A stretch of DNA of 27,861 bases from Stephanodiscus triporus (lineage: Eukaryota; Bacillariophyta; Thalassiosirophyceae; Thalassiosirales; Thalassiosiraceae), in the NCBI GenBank assembly GCA_036939755.1, contig JALLAZ010000069.1, positions 1 through 27,861 of the forward strand, given 5' to 3'. This document shows positions 8,453 to 16,688 of this stretch, piece after piece. Both the position numbers and the translations under genes were made by a program. Position 1 is the first letter of the stretch. Each line of letters starts with the position of its first letter. The notes beneath the pieces were generated by a model, which did not search any database, was not told the origin of the DNA, and was given only the letters and a program-made list of their open reading frames with translations.

Positions 8453-9196
8453 TTAGTCTTGGAATTGCCCGTCGATCCATTCTCCTCCAAACTGGAGTCC
8501 GTGGGCAAACTTCATTGTTCCCCTGCCATGCGGCCAACCATCCGCGAAGTCCCCCTCATAAGTGCATCCGTCGGTGAACGTCATTCTGCCGGTGCCATGG
8601 GGGCAATCATCAACAAACTGCCCTAGATATATAGTTCCATCTTCGAATTTCATCATGCCAGTGCCCTGACTTGCGCCATCGCTCCATTCTCCATTGTACT
8701 CATCCCCATTAGCAAACACAGCTCTGCCCGTGCCATGCCTCATGCCTTCCTTCCAAAGTCCCTCGTACTCATCTCCATCATTCCTCTTGGTTATCCCATG
8801 GCCATGTTTTTTGCCATCTTTCCAGTTTCCAGCGTAATAACCTTCGGCGTAATTGAGCGTGCCCCAGCCATTTGGCCTCCCATTCAAAAATTGCCCTGTA
8901 TACATGCTTCCGTCGGCATATTTTCGTGTGCCCCAGCCATTTTCCGTGCCGTGCATGAACTCTCCCTCATACTCGTCCCCACTAGCCCACATAAACTTTC
9001 CTTGGCCATGCTTCTTTCCATTCTTCCATTCTCCTGAAAACGAACTTCCATCAGCCCAGTTCTTCCTTCCCTGGCCATGAGGCTTACCATTCAGGAGGTC
9101 ACCATTGTAGACACCTTGTTCATTCTCGACATTGGCGATCCTGTTCATTGTAACGAATGCGCAGACTGTGGTGAAGGAGTGATGTGTTTCATTCAT
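8453..9196 (-). CDS. MORN-repeat protein
   Basis: 247 residues made almost wholly of MORN motifs: about nine complete copies and a partial tenth, from residue about 30 to the C-terminus. Examples are YNGDLLNGKPHGQG, FSGEWKNGKKHGQG, YEGEFMHGTENGWG, YAGNWKDGKKHGHG, YEGLWKEGMRHGTG and YEGDFADGWPHGRG. MORN arrays form elongated beta-hairpin stacks that bind membranes or partner proteins; some are fused to lipid kinases, but no catalytic domain is present here. No signal peptide or membrane helix is seen. The start is either 9196 or the second Met at 9148 (MNRIANVENE); the first 16 residues look unlike the rest and could be leader. It ends facing the phytotransferrin gene. Confidence 0.9.
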   Translation of the reverse strand: MNETHHSFTTVCAFVTMNRIANVENEQGVYNGDLLNGKPHGQGRKNWADGSSFSGEWKNGKKHGQGKFMWASGDEYEGEFMHGTENGWGTRKYADGSMYTGQFLNGRPNGWGTLNYAEGYYAGNWKDGKKHGHGITKRNDGDEYEGLWKEGMRHGTGRAVFANGDEYNGEWSDGASQGTGMMKFEDGTIYLGQFVDDCPHGTGRMTFTDGCTYEGDFADGWPHGRGTMKFAHGLQFGGEWIDGQFQD

Positions 9197-10136
9197 CGTT
9201 TGTAGTGCCTTTTTCGTTCTTCGGTTAAGGGAACTCGTGTGATGGAATATGACAAGTGATGGAAAACGAAGAGAAAGTCGAAACTTTCAAGAATTTTCAT
9301 GTTCACTAGGTCATTTTGTCCACGTTGCTACGTTTTATTTCGGATGTCAGCTACATTTACAATATAATATCACAGCCGCTGCTGCCGCCATTGTCGTACC
9401 GACGTCAACCCGATTCGCGCGCCCTACGCTCCCCCCCGAGCGTACCGACGCGCGGACGATTGAAGGCCCTACCGGCGAGTTCGGGAACGGTGTTCGAAAG
9501 TGCCTCGACACGACTCGAATCCCTCGATCTCCTCCCGCCCGCCTCAACCATAAGACAGTTTGGAGATTATAGTTTGTTCGTCCTCAAAAACCCGTCCGTA
9601 GAGTGTAGAGTAGTACTTTTAGTGTATGGTACGTACCAAGAGGGTCGAACCCAAGTAGTAGATAGCTACCTACTCTACACCATCTACCTCTCTACTGCCT
9701 GTGAAAAGGCGGGAGAGTAGACTTTTACGGTTTTACGTGTTTGGTAACATCGAACGGTCAGCAGCGCGACCAGGGGAAGATTCCTCTACAGGGAGGAATA
9801 ATAATGTACACTGTAGTTGTATGTGTGTTAAATAAAATCTAAAATCTCTATTCGTACTTTTGTCGTCGTCGTCTCTAAATTCAGCCGTCCACTCCAACCA
9901 CCTCTGCGTTGGGCGTGGGCTGTGGGCGACAAAGGCAGGCGAACTTTCAGGGAAGAGAAGAGCAAAGCGCAATATAATACGACCAGGCATCTCACAATCA
10001 CCCAATCAAACAGACAACATCTTCTGAACGGGGTCAAGGTTGTCAGGGCGAAATTCATCGCTGATTGGTTGGTTAGTTTGGTGGCGCCTGAATCAAAACA
10101 TCAAACTAGGTGGCATTATCATTGTTTGTCACGATC
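9197..10136. other. long intergenic stretch with hairpin element
   Basis: Divergent region between the MORN gene and the membrane-protein gene. ORFs of up to 134 codons here have no recognisable domain and look accidental. It contains the inverted repeat described separately (9603-9680). Nothing else was recognised. Confidence 0.5.
9603..9680. repeat. inverted repeat with internal palindromes
   Basis: GTGTAGAGTAG at 9603-9613 is the exact reverse complement of CTACTCTACAC at 9670-9680. Between them are the 12-bp perfect palindrome TGGTACGTACCA (9627-9638) and the smaller hairpin GGGTCGAACCC (9641-9651). The set could fold into a cruciform or branched RNA, or be a small inverted-repeat transposon remnant. 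Confidence 0.6.
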
Positions 10137-11012
10137 ATGTATCAGGCTTTTGAGAATAACGATGCACGCGTTAACCACAAAAACGAGTCTTTGCTCCTCG
10201 GGAAGATATGGCCGCTTCACCCGTTGATTCTGGTGGCGATGATTCCATTACTTCCGCAATCCTATTACCTGAATCGGGGATACACGAAATGGTTCCATCT
10301 CATGTCGGTCGCATACTTCCTCACCCGGTCGGCGTTCCTCCGGAAGGTCCTCGTCCTCCAGGGCATCGGGATATGCGTGGGTTGGTATTCCGTCATTCCC
10401 TTCGACTGGTTCGTCGACGGGACGTTCTGCCACGTACTGTACAGAAGTATGCCGAGTGCGATGTTGCCGCACATGGTGCAAGAGATACCGTGCGACGACG
10501 GCGGCGGCAGCGACTGCGGATATGTCGTGTTGAGTACATCCACTTCCATTTTAATGAAGGGAGTATCTCACGTCTTGGATATAATCGCTCATCCTGGCCT
10601 GGTCTACCTCTTCTGCGGACTCCATCGAAGGTCCGGCGGGACGTTGAGTGATATATTCGCATGGCCGGTGATTGTCGTAGCCTGGCCTGTGTCGCGCACG
10701 TGGAGTGTGTTGCACAGTTATCACAACAATGGTGCACTCGCATTCTGGTACTATGGGCATGACGTTTACAAGCTGAACAACCTGAACTCTTATTTGATGA
10801 GCTACATCGCTGAGGGTGTATGTTTTTCCGTGGCGATCTTGTGCCGACTATACTGGGATCATTTCGAACAATCTCCACCATTGTTATTGAGGAAAAACTT
10901 AGTAGATCAAAAGATCACATCCATGGAGGAAGAAGACGATGACTCGCTACCAATCTTGGTTCGCTCCGTGACTTCAGCTTCTATGTCAAGCATGAGAGAT
11001 GCATCGTACTAG
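10137..11012 (+). CDS. uncharacterised multi-pass membrane protein (copy 1)
   Basis: 291 residues from the ATG at 10137. Hydrophobic stretches include LHPLILVAMIPLLPQSYYL, VLVLQGIGICVGWYSVIPF, VLDIIAHPGLVYLF, IFAWPVIVVAWPV and YIAEGVCFSVAILCRLYW, so roughly five to six membrane segments are likely. Conserved-looking polar patches are HRRSGGTLSD and SVLHSYHNNG. The tail is acidic and Ser-rich (SMEEEDDDSLP). I do not recognise the family. The second half (10546-11012) is duplicated without indels at 13348-13814, and the copy keeps the frame, which supports this as a real coding region. No signal peptide is obvious, and the true 5' end could be in an upstream exon. Confidence 0.6.
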   Translation: MYQAFENNDARVNHKNESLLLGKIWPLHPLILVAMIPLLPQSYYLNRGYTKWFHLMSVAYFLTRSAFLRKVLVLQGIGICVGWYSVIPFDWFVDGTFCHVLYRSMPSAMLPHMVQEIPCDDGGGSDCGYVVLSTSTSILMKGVSHVLDIIAHPGLVYLFCGLHRRSGGTLSDIFAWPVIVVAWPVSRTWSVLHSYHNNGALAFWYYGHDVYKLNNLNSYLMSYIAEGVCFSVAILCRLYWDHFEQSPPLLLRKNLVDQKITSMEEEDDDSLPILVRSVTSASMSSMRDASY

Positions 11013-11582
11013 AACCAAAGTTGATGCATTGTACCTGTAATGTGTGTGGAAAAAGATTCAGAAGAGCAATAGCTCGTTCATACATTTACATAATATAAGG
11101 TGTACTCCATCATCATTTGCCTTGTGGCTATCTTCAGGGATCATTAATGACGTGTTACAAACGACAATCGAGAGTACACCGTCGGACAATCTTTGCCATT
11201 GTGCACAAATGTTCTATTAATGTTTTAGTTTCGATACAATACCATATGTTTGACGCGATATCGTCTGACGATCAAATATACTCTGTTTTACACTGGATGA
11301 TTACTCTCCAAATTTCGGTTGTCACTAATCTTCACCATGGGCACACAATAATTTCGCACGCCGGCAATCGAAGATCGCTCGATGTGCGAAAACTGCACGT
11401 TGACGTCACACGGCGCCACGAACTAAGGCGAGGACGGATCGAAAAGTTCCGTGGAGGGAGATAGTGAGTGAACGGACTCGTACATTTTCAGGCTTGGACG
11501 CCCCAACGAGAAGCTCCGATATCCACCTTGACGACGTCGACGATGACGCCACCCCCCCCCCCCCCCACCCACCCCCCCACTC
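11013..11582. other. intergenic, convergent ends, ends in a C-run tract
   Basis: Between the ends of the membrane-protein gene and the PAP2 gene. A 115-codon plus-strand ORF (11117-11464) has no recognisable motif. The right end contains runs of C (11552-11578), G-rich on the PAP2 transcript. Confidence 0.5.
11552..11578 (-). other. potential G-quadruplex tract in 3' UTR
   Basis: On the minus strand, directly after the PAP2 stop codon, the order is G7-T-G3-T-G15. These runs can supply four or more G-triplets with single-base loops, so the transcript could form a quadruplex just past the stop. Long homopolymers are also prone to sequencing error. Confidence 0.5.
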
Positions 11583-12437
11583 TCATTCGTGCTTCCCCCA
11601 ATAACGACCCGATTCGTCCCCAACCAGGAGCATGGCATCCCTCGCCACCTCCAGGTCGTACAAAGTCCCGTCCAACCTCGTCAGAAATCGTCGCACCGCT
11701 CCCGTCTCGAAGAGAGAGTGCCACGCCGCGCCCAGCGACGAGCCGAATATCGCCCCGACGAATACCTGCGCCGCGGTGTGATATCCGAGGTATATCCGGG
11801 AGTATGCGCATCCGGTCGCGACGAATAGGGACGACGAGACCGATAACGCGGCGCGCAGGCGATGATAGTTACGCCCGGCCGTCGCGTCGTGCCGCGCCGC
11901 GGTCGTCGCAACCGTCGTCGATCGGGAGGGGAGGTGCCTCGCCGACCACGTCGCTCCTCCCCTCGACACGTAAAGGACGACGAAGGTCGCGACGAACCAA
12001 ACGAAGCACGAGTGATTGCTCGGCATGCCGTGCTCCCGCCGTGGCATTACGACCTGGTGGTGGTGACGAAGATCGCGATCGTGGTAGTAGTCGTCGTCGT
12101 ACCTCGGCGGACGGGGCTGTCGGATGATCCCCTTCAATATCGAGGTCGATGCCACGGCGATCATGACCCCGAATAGGACGTACGCAGACACGACGTCGCG
12201 GTGATGTAACGACGAGAACGCGAGCGCGCAAGTGCCGAAGGGGGGCGCGAGGGAGAGGAGCGCGAGGAGGGGCGGGACGACGTCGGTTAACAAGAAGTGG
12301 GAGGGGAGGGACGAGGATTCCGATGCCCGGGACGACGAGGATGCGAAGACGGGGTATGTGACGTGGGTCAGGGAGAAGGGCTTCCAGGACTGCGATGGTT
12401 GCGTCATGATATCGTTGGGTCCCCGTCGAGTCTTCAA
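11583..12437 (-). CDS. DOLPP1: dolichyldiphosphatase-like PAP2 phosphatase
   Basis: 284 residues with the PAP2 phosphatase signature: K102-x6-R109-P110 (LKGIIRQPRP), then H136-GMP-S140-N-H142, and S213-R214-IYLGYH220-TAAQ. The GMPS(S/N)H form of motif 2 and a Gln (Q224) where most PAP2 enzymes have Asp (SRxYLxYHTxxQ) fit the dolichyl-diphosphatase branch. That enzyme removes phosphate from dolichyl pyrophosphate at the ER lumen to recycle the N-glycan carrier. Membrane segments flank the motifs (about 47-65, 83-101, 143-158, 197-211, 222-237). The C-terminal YDLEVARDAMLL resembles the family's RDTS region. The loop between motifs 1 and 2 has a His/Asp insert (YDDDYYHDRDLRHHHQ) beyond the usual length. 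Start is 12437, or the second Met (MTQPSQSW) ten codons in. No intron is needed. Confidence 0.8.
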   Translation of the reverse strand: MKTRRGPNDIMTQPSQSWKPFSLTHVTYPVFASSSSRASESSSLPSHFLLTDVVPPLLALLSLAPPFGTCALAFSSLHHRDVVSAYVLFGVMIAVASTSILKGIIRQPRPPRYDDDYYHDRDLRHHHQVVMPRREHGMPSNHSCFVWFVATFVVLYVSRGGATWSARHLPSRSTTVATTAARHDATAGRNYHRLRAALSVSSSLFVATGCAYSRIYLGYHTAAQVFVGAIFGSSLGAAWHSLFETGAVRRFLTRLDGTLYDLEVARDAMLLVGDESGRYWGKHE

Positions 12438-12701
12438 CTTTGGCTGGCACCACCGCCCTCGCTCCCGTTGCGCCCGGCCGCGCCGCTTGACTCTTTATCG
12501 TGTGTATGTATCGTAGATCGTAGCGTACTATTTACGTTAAGAATCTACGCAAGTAGCCCGCCAAAAAGTTGGGTAACTAGCAAGTACGTTCAAAAGTTTT
12601 ATTATTAGGGGCGCCGCCAAGCAAGAAGTAGTACGACAGAAAAGTTTTTTGGGGAATCCACTCAAAAAAGTTGGGGGAGAGAATTCACCCGTGGCAGATT
12701 A

Positions 12702-13346
12702 ATGCCTGTTTGTGTCAGTCATGGCACGAAGGTGAAACGATGCAGCCACGAGGGTTGCACCAACTATGTCAAAGCGAGAGGAGTTTGCATAAGGCACGGC
12801 GCTAAGGTGAAACAATGAAGCCATGAGGGGTGCACCAAAAGTGTCCAAGCGAGAGGACTTTGTTTCAGACATGGCGCACCACGATGCAGCCGCAAGGGAT
12901 GCGCCAACATAGCCGTAAAGGGAGGAGTTTGCATCAGGCATGGCGCAGTGGTAAGAAAATGCAGCCGCGAGGGGTGCACCAGCAATGTCCAAGCGAGAGG
13001 AGTTTGTTACCGACATGGCGCTTATACGAAAAGCTGTAGCTACGAGGGATGCACCACTACTGCCCGAGTGGGGGGGGTTTGCTTCAGTCATGGCGCGAAC
13101 ATCGTGAAGAAATGCGGCAGCCACGAGGGGTGCACAAAGTTTGCCCAACAGGATGGAGTTTGTAAAAGGCACGGCGCTAAGGTGAAAAAGTGTAGTCATG
13201 AGGGGTGCACCAACTATTCCTTTAGTGCTGAACTTTGTGAAAGGCATGGCAAAAATGTGTTGAAACAATGCAGCCATGAGGGATGCACCAACATCGTCCT
13301 AAGGGGAGGCCTATGCCACAGGCATCTCACAGATTCTCCCATCGTC
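12702..13346 (+). pseudogene. SHEGCTN-type Cys/His repeat gene, truncated
   Basis: About eight to nine copies of a 24-27-residue unit (pattern C-S-H-E-G-C-T-N-x5-G-V-C-x-R-H-G-A) lie in one frame from the ATG at 12702. The units have four spaced metal-ligand-like residues (C, C, C, H), like the WRKY19-type repeats abundant in diatoms, whose function is unknown. A TGA at 12816-12818 replaces the Cys codon expected at a repeat start (AAACAATGA versus AAACGATGC), so the second unit is cut. No in-frame ATG was found between the stop and the rest. The frame runs on to the single N at 13347, where unrelated membrane-protein sequence begins. It is either a decayed gene or an assembly-damaged one. 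Confidence 0.65.
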
Positions 13347-13347
13347 N
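13347..13347. other. single N at a sequence junction
   Basis: The unknown base lies exactly where the Cys/His repeat sequence stops and the copy of the 10546-11012 segment begins, which suggests an assembly join rather than one unread base. Confidence 0.7.
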
Positions 13348-13814
13348 CCATTTTAATGAAGGGAGTATCTCACGTCTTGGATATAATCGCTCATCCTGGC
13401 CTAGCTTACCTCTTCTACAGACTCCATCGAAGGTCCGGCGGGACGTTGAGTGACATATTCTCATGGCCGGTTATTATCGTAGCCTGGCATATGTCGCGCA
13501 CGTGGAGTGTGTTGCACAGTTATCACAACAATGGCGTACTCGCATTCTGGTACTATGGGTATGACGTTTACAAGCTGACCAACTTGAATTCGTATTTGGT
13601 GAGCTACATCGCCGAGGGTGTATGTTTTTCCGTCGCGATCTCGTTCAGACTGTACTGGGATCACTTCGAACAATCTCCGCCACTGTCATCGAAGCAAGCT
13701 GTCGTGAATCGGAACATCATATCAATGGAGGAACAAGACGAAGACTCACTTCCGGCCTTGGTTCACTCACCGTCTTCCGTGTCAACTTCAAGCATGTGTG
13801 ATTCAGATTATTAA
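13348..13814 (+). pseudogene. 3'-half copy of the multi-pass membrane protein (copy 2)
   Basis: 467 bases align without gaps to 10546-11012, identical over about the first 55 bases and roughly 85% overall by eye. The translated part keeps ILMKGVSHVLDIIAHPG, HRRSGGTLSD, SVLHSYHNNG and the acidic tail, ending at TAA (13812-13814). Differences are spread out and leave the frame open, so the source locus is probably a functional paralogue. The N-terminal half is missing; its place is taken by the Cys/His repeats across the N. Treat as a partial gene, not a true fusion. Confidence 0.7.
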
Positions 13815-14125
13815 AGCAAAAGTTGTCGTATGTATTGGTACCAAATAATCAATGAGACGAAGACTCGCTGCTAGCCCTGCTTCAATACCCGTTTTCCGTT
13901 TCAATGTCAAGCATGTGTAATGCAGATTTATACAAAAAAAATTGTCCTGTGTATATATGTACAAAAAGTGGTCCAGAAGTCAATGAGAAAGAAGACGAAG
14001 ACTCGCTGCCAGCCCTGCTTCAATACCCGTTTTCCGTTTCAATGTCAAGCATGTGTGATGAAGATTTTTACAGAAAAAGTTGTCCTGTGTTGATATATGT
14101 ACAAAAAGTGGTCCAGAAGTCAATG
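13737..14125 (+). repeat. tandem duplications of the copy-2 gene 3' end
   Basis: The segment GACGAAGACTC(G/A)CT begins at 13737, 13856 and 13994, each time followed by a version of the tail-coding sequence (SLPALL..P.SVS.SSMC). The last two units also share the following AAAAAGTGGTCCAGAAGTCAATGA-like stretch. Units are about 119 and 138 bp. The later copies lie after the stop codon and form a 3' flanking array. Confidence 0.75.
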
Positions 14126-14224
14126 ACTCATCGAGAATTAAACACGCTAACACTTACATTAATTATACTGTGCGCTTATTTACGTCATAGTGCTGTGAGA
14201 ATGGCATGAGCACATCTGTGTCTA

Positions 14225-15453
14225 TTAGAGGGGGAAAGGAGGAGGGATCTTCGATAGTTCCAAGAATTTGAAAGTACCAACCCAATGATATGCATCGCGT
14301 CCGTCTTGACGTCTCTTCACCGCGATGACGCCCTCTTTCAACAACGTCATGTTATTTGGACCCTTGATCAAAAAGTTGTCGGGCGGGAAAGTTTCCTGCA
14401 GCATGTCAAGCTGAGCTACGAGTTTTCGACGACTTTTTAGGAGGATAAAGTATTGACGAAACCCTGACGTCTTCTGAAAAGACCTGAACGGAAATTGACC
14501 CATCTCCTCGAGCTCTATGTTGATTTGTTTCAGCGATGATACAATATCCTCTTTCCAACCATTAGCCCGTTTCATCAAATTATCATCTTCGTTCCAGCAT
14601 GCAGTCATCTTAGGAGTAGAAGTAGTAGAATTGAATGAGCATGAACATGTAATGCAACAAAGAATGAAGAATACTGACAAAAGAGAAGCCCGTCTTGATC
14701 TCTAGTTTTTTACTTACGAAAAATATCCTCTCCGCTGGAAGAACCTATGTATGCCACATTTTGTGTTCTATTGTGAGATGATGTGTTCCAACCATTCTTA
14801 AGTGAAATTCGATATCATTCTTACCACATCATTGCGGGTCGCACCTTCCGGCTGCGCAACGACAATGCAAGTAAGTATAATCAAGTTACACATAATGGCA
14901 AATCGTGAAAGTTGAACGATACTCACAAAATCCATGAAGAAGTTCAAATTATATTGTTGAGTTTCATGCATTTGAATCTGACATGAAAAGGCACCGGCGA
15001 GCACCTTCACCTTCTCTTGTCCCTTTGAACTGATAAATGACGGCTCATTCATTGGCACCACGTCCAACAAAGCCGGCGTTGTCCCTCCCAGTATGTTCTC
15101 TTGGTTCATCTCGTAGGAACATTCTTTCGTCGAGAATCTAACGTCCAGAGCCAAGCCAAGTTTTGCGCCAGACGCCGCCCATTCGGGTGCTGGAATACGA
15201 AGAGTGGAAAATGTGGTATCATTAATCATCTGACCTCATCACGAAATGTAGTCCCAATTGTATCCACGCACTCACGCATGTCAGAATTCGGTGTCCGGCC
15301 CACCGTCATGAGTAACTTGCACTGGGTGTCGGCAAATCTTGCCAGTATGTTCATTCCTTTCTCGTTACCATCAACAACATACGATTCGACTAGAAACATG
15401 CTTCTCATTGCCATCATCAGACATAGGCCGAGGCGAATTATTATCGTGGACAT
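14225..15453 (-). CDS. uncharacterised secreted protein with microexons
   Basis: Exons read from GT-AG signals: 15453-15276, 15189-14927, 14851-14825 (27 nt), probably 14728-14717 (12 nt) and 14608-14225. Introns of 86 and 75 nt start GTGAGT and keep phase; the third exon ends at a GTAAGA donor. Including the 12-nt microexon (RIFF, followed by a strong GTAAGT donor) gives 287 residues; skipping it also keeps the frame (283). The N-terminus (STIIIRLGLCLMMAMRSMFL) is a signal peptide, making the product secreted or lumenal. Mature features include TQCKLLMTVGR, EWAASGAKLGLALDVRFS and FFMDFPEGATRNDV, then a charged helical C-terminal third (EDIVSSLKQINIELEEMG, SRRKLVAQLDMLQE). No known family recognised. 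An upstream in-frame Met (15585) would bury the signal peptide, so 15453 is preferred. Confidence 0.6.
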
Positions 15454-16022
15454 GATGCCTTGGTGGGTGGTTGTTTTGGGGAGGAAATGAGGCAGGGACG
15501 ACTTTGCGCCGATACGGGGTGCTGACTCCAACAACGCCTGCTCTCTTTTTGGTTTTGGCAAAAAAGAACAAATGACGAAAATCAAGAAGTGTCCCTCCTT
15601 TTGTTGTTCTCACGCATCCTCCATCCCAGCTGGCCGCTTTTTGATCGTGGTGTATCTAATATGTAGAGTATAAAGGGCGCGCCAAAAAATATCAACAACA
15701 AGAAGAGATGATCGATTCGATGTAGAATCGCCATCCCTACGATATGCCCATCGGTTTGGCGAGGTTGGAGGTGATGTAATTATTCGTGTCCATGGAATCA
15801 ATGAAGTAGATTGGTGCTGTGATGTCGTAACGTGATAATAAGGGAGGAACCACGGCGCTGAAAAAGAGGCGTATTGTCTATTGGACATACCACTGCTCCC
15901 AATGTGACAGCTGACAGCTTGTCCTTTTGTCCTTCGACTTTTGTAAGTAAACTCAGAGAACTATGACAACCGTTGAGAACAAAGCAGGCGTTTATCTAGG
16001 GAGCTCATAGCGAAACGCGAAT
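15454..16022. other. intergenic, no gene seen
   Basis: Divergent space between the secreted-protein gene and the MYND-family fragment. Short ORFs on both strands lack any recognisable motif or splice continuity. No RNA gene or repeat was recognised. Confidence 0.5.
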
Positions 16023-16367
16023 ATGCCATCGAAGAAGAAGAAGAACAGGGGAAGAAAGGCGACGCCTAAGCCGCCGACGTGGCGGGGCCAACAATGACGG
16101 CGGCAATCGACCGTAGCAGTGGCCGCGTTAGTCGTCGGATCGCAGCAGCAGCAGCAGCAAGGACTCGTGCGGGAGCAGGCGATGAGTGAGATGCTCGGTA
16201 ATCTCACCCTAGGGACAGCAGAGACGAAATGCTTCCATGGCGCTGGTCCTGCTCTGTTATCTTTCGAAAGGAATGCGGATCCGTTGAACAGGCAAGGTGG
16301 AAATGTAGGGCGTCCCCTGTGTTCCGCCTGTTGGGCTATTGATCAAAGGATGATGAAATTCGTGTAA
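16023..16367 (+). pseudogene. 5' fragment of a diatom MYND-family gene with stop
   Basis: The ATG at 16023 opens a Lys-rich start (MPSKKKKNRGRKATPK) seen at the N-terminus of many diatom MYND-finger proteins. A TGA at 16095 follows 24 codons, and the same frame then continues through a poly-Gln stretch to AETKCFHGAG and GRPLCSACWAIDQ, ending in a stop at 16365. The Cys/His part resembles the region upstream of the MYND finger in this family. The finger itself is absent here; related sequence lies at 19838-20442. A decayed or split copy is the simplest reading. Confidence 0.5.
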
Positions 16368-16688
16368 AGTGATAATTATGATGTTAATCTAATCTTAAAT
16401 CTAAGCAAACAGGTTCAGTCACGCAGTCAAATAGTGTTTTAGATTTCCGTCGGAAGACTCTTGGAAAATCTATACTTCTAGAGTAATACTAGGTAAACAT
16501 ACTGATTCCTTGACAGCAATATTGTAGAAATAGTGTATCCGTCCTAATGTGGGACTGAGTAGATAAATAAGTACTTCGAGTACCTATGTAATCCCAATAA
16601 TGTAACAGGGAGTAATAATAGAAAGCGATGATCCACCGCCGATCACGATGCTGCCGCCGAGCCGACAAATCGGAGGGACCATCGAGGC
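16368..16688. other. AT-rich spacer containing one copy of a 55-bp repeat
   Basis: No ORF of note. The segment 16553-16607 recurs at 19744-19798 directly after the second N. Confidence 0.5.
16553..16607 (+). repeat. 55-bp dispersed repeat, copy 1
   Basis: Matches 19744-19798 with three mismatches. It contains the hairpin GTACT-TCG-AGTAC. Copy 1 lies downstream of the MYND-family 5' fragment, copy 2 just upstream of MYND-family 3' sequence. Confidence 0.85.

Noticed and set aside
9249..9720. Plus-strand ORFs of 107 and 134 codons
   Set aside because: No domain, signal peptide or splice continuity; the second runs through the inverted repeat, which is unlike coding sequence.
12699..13277. Minus-strand ORF of 192 codons over the Cys/His repeats
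   Set aside because: It is the mirror of a repeated coding unit, so periodicity alone keeps it open. The plus strand has the known Cys/His pattern.
12948..13814. A single fusion gene of Cys/His repeats with a membrane protein
   Set aside because: The frame crosses an N exactly at the edge of duplicated sequence, so the fusion is most simply an assembly join.
13737..14125. CRISPR-like array
   Set aside because: The repeated units are long, coding-like and few, with no short direct repeats and spacers; the genome is eukaryotic.
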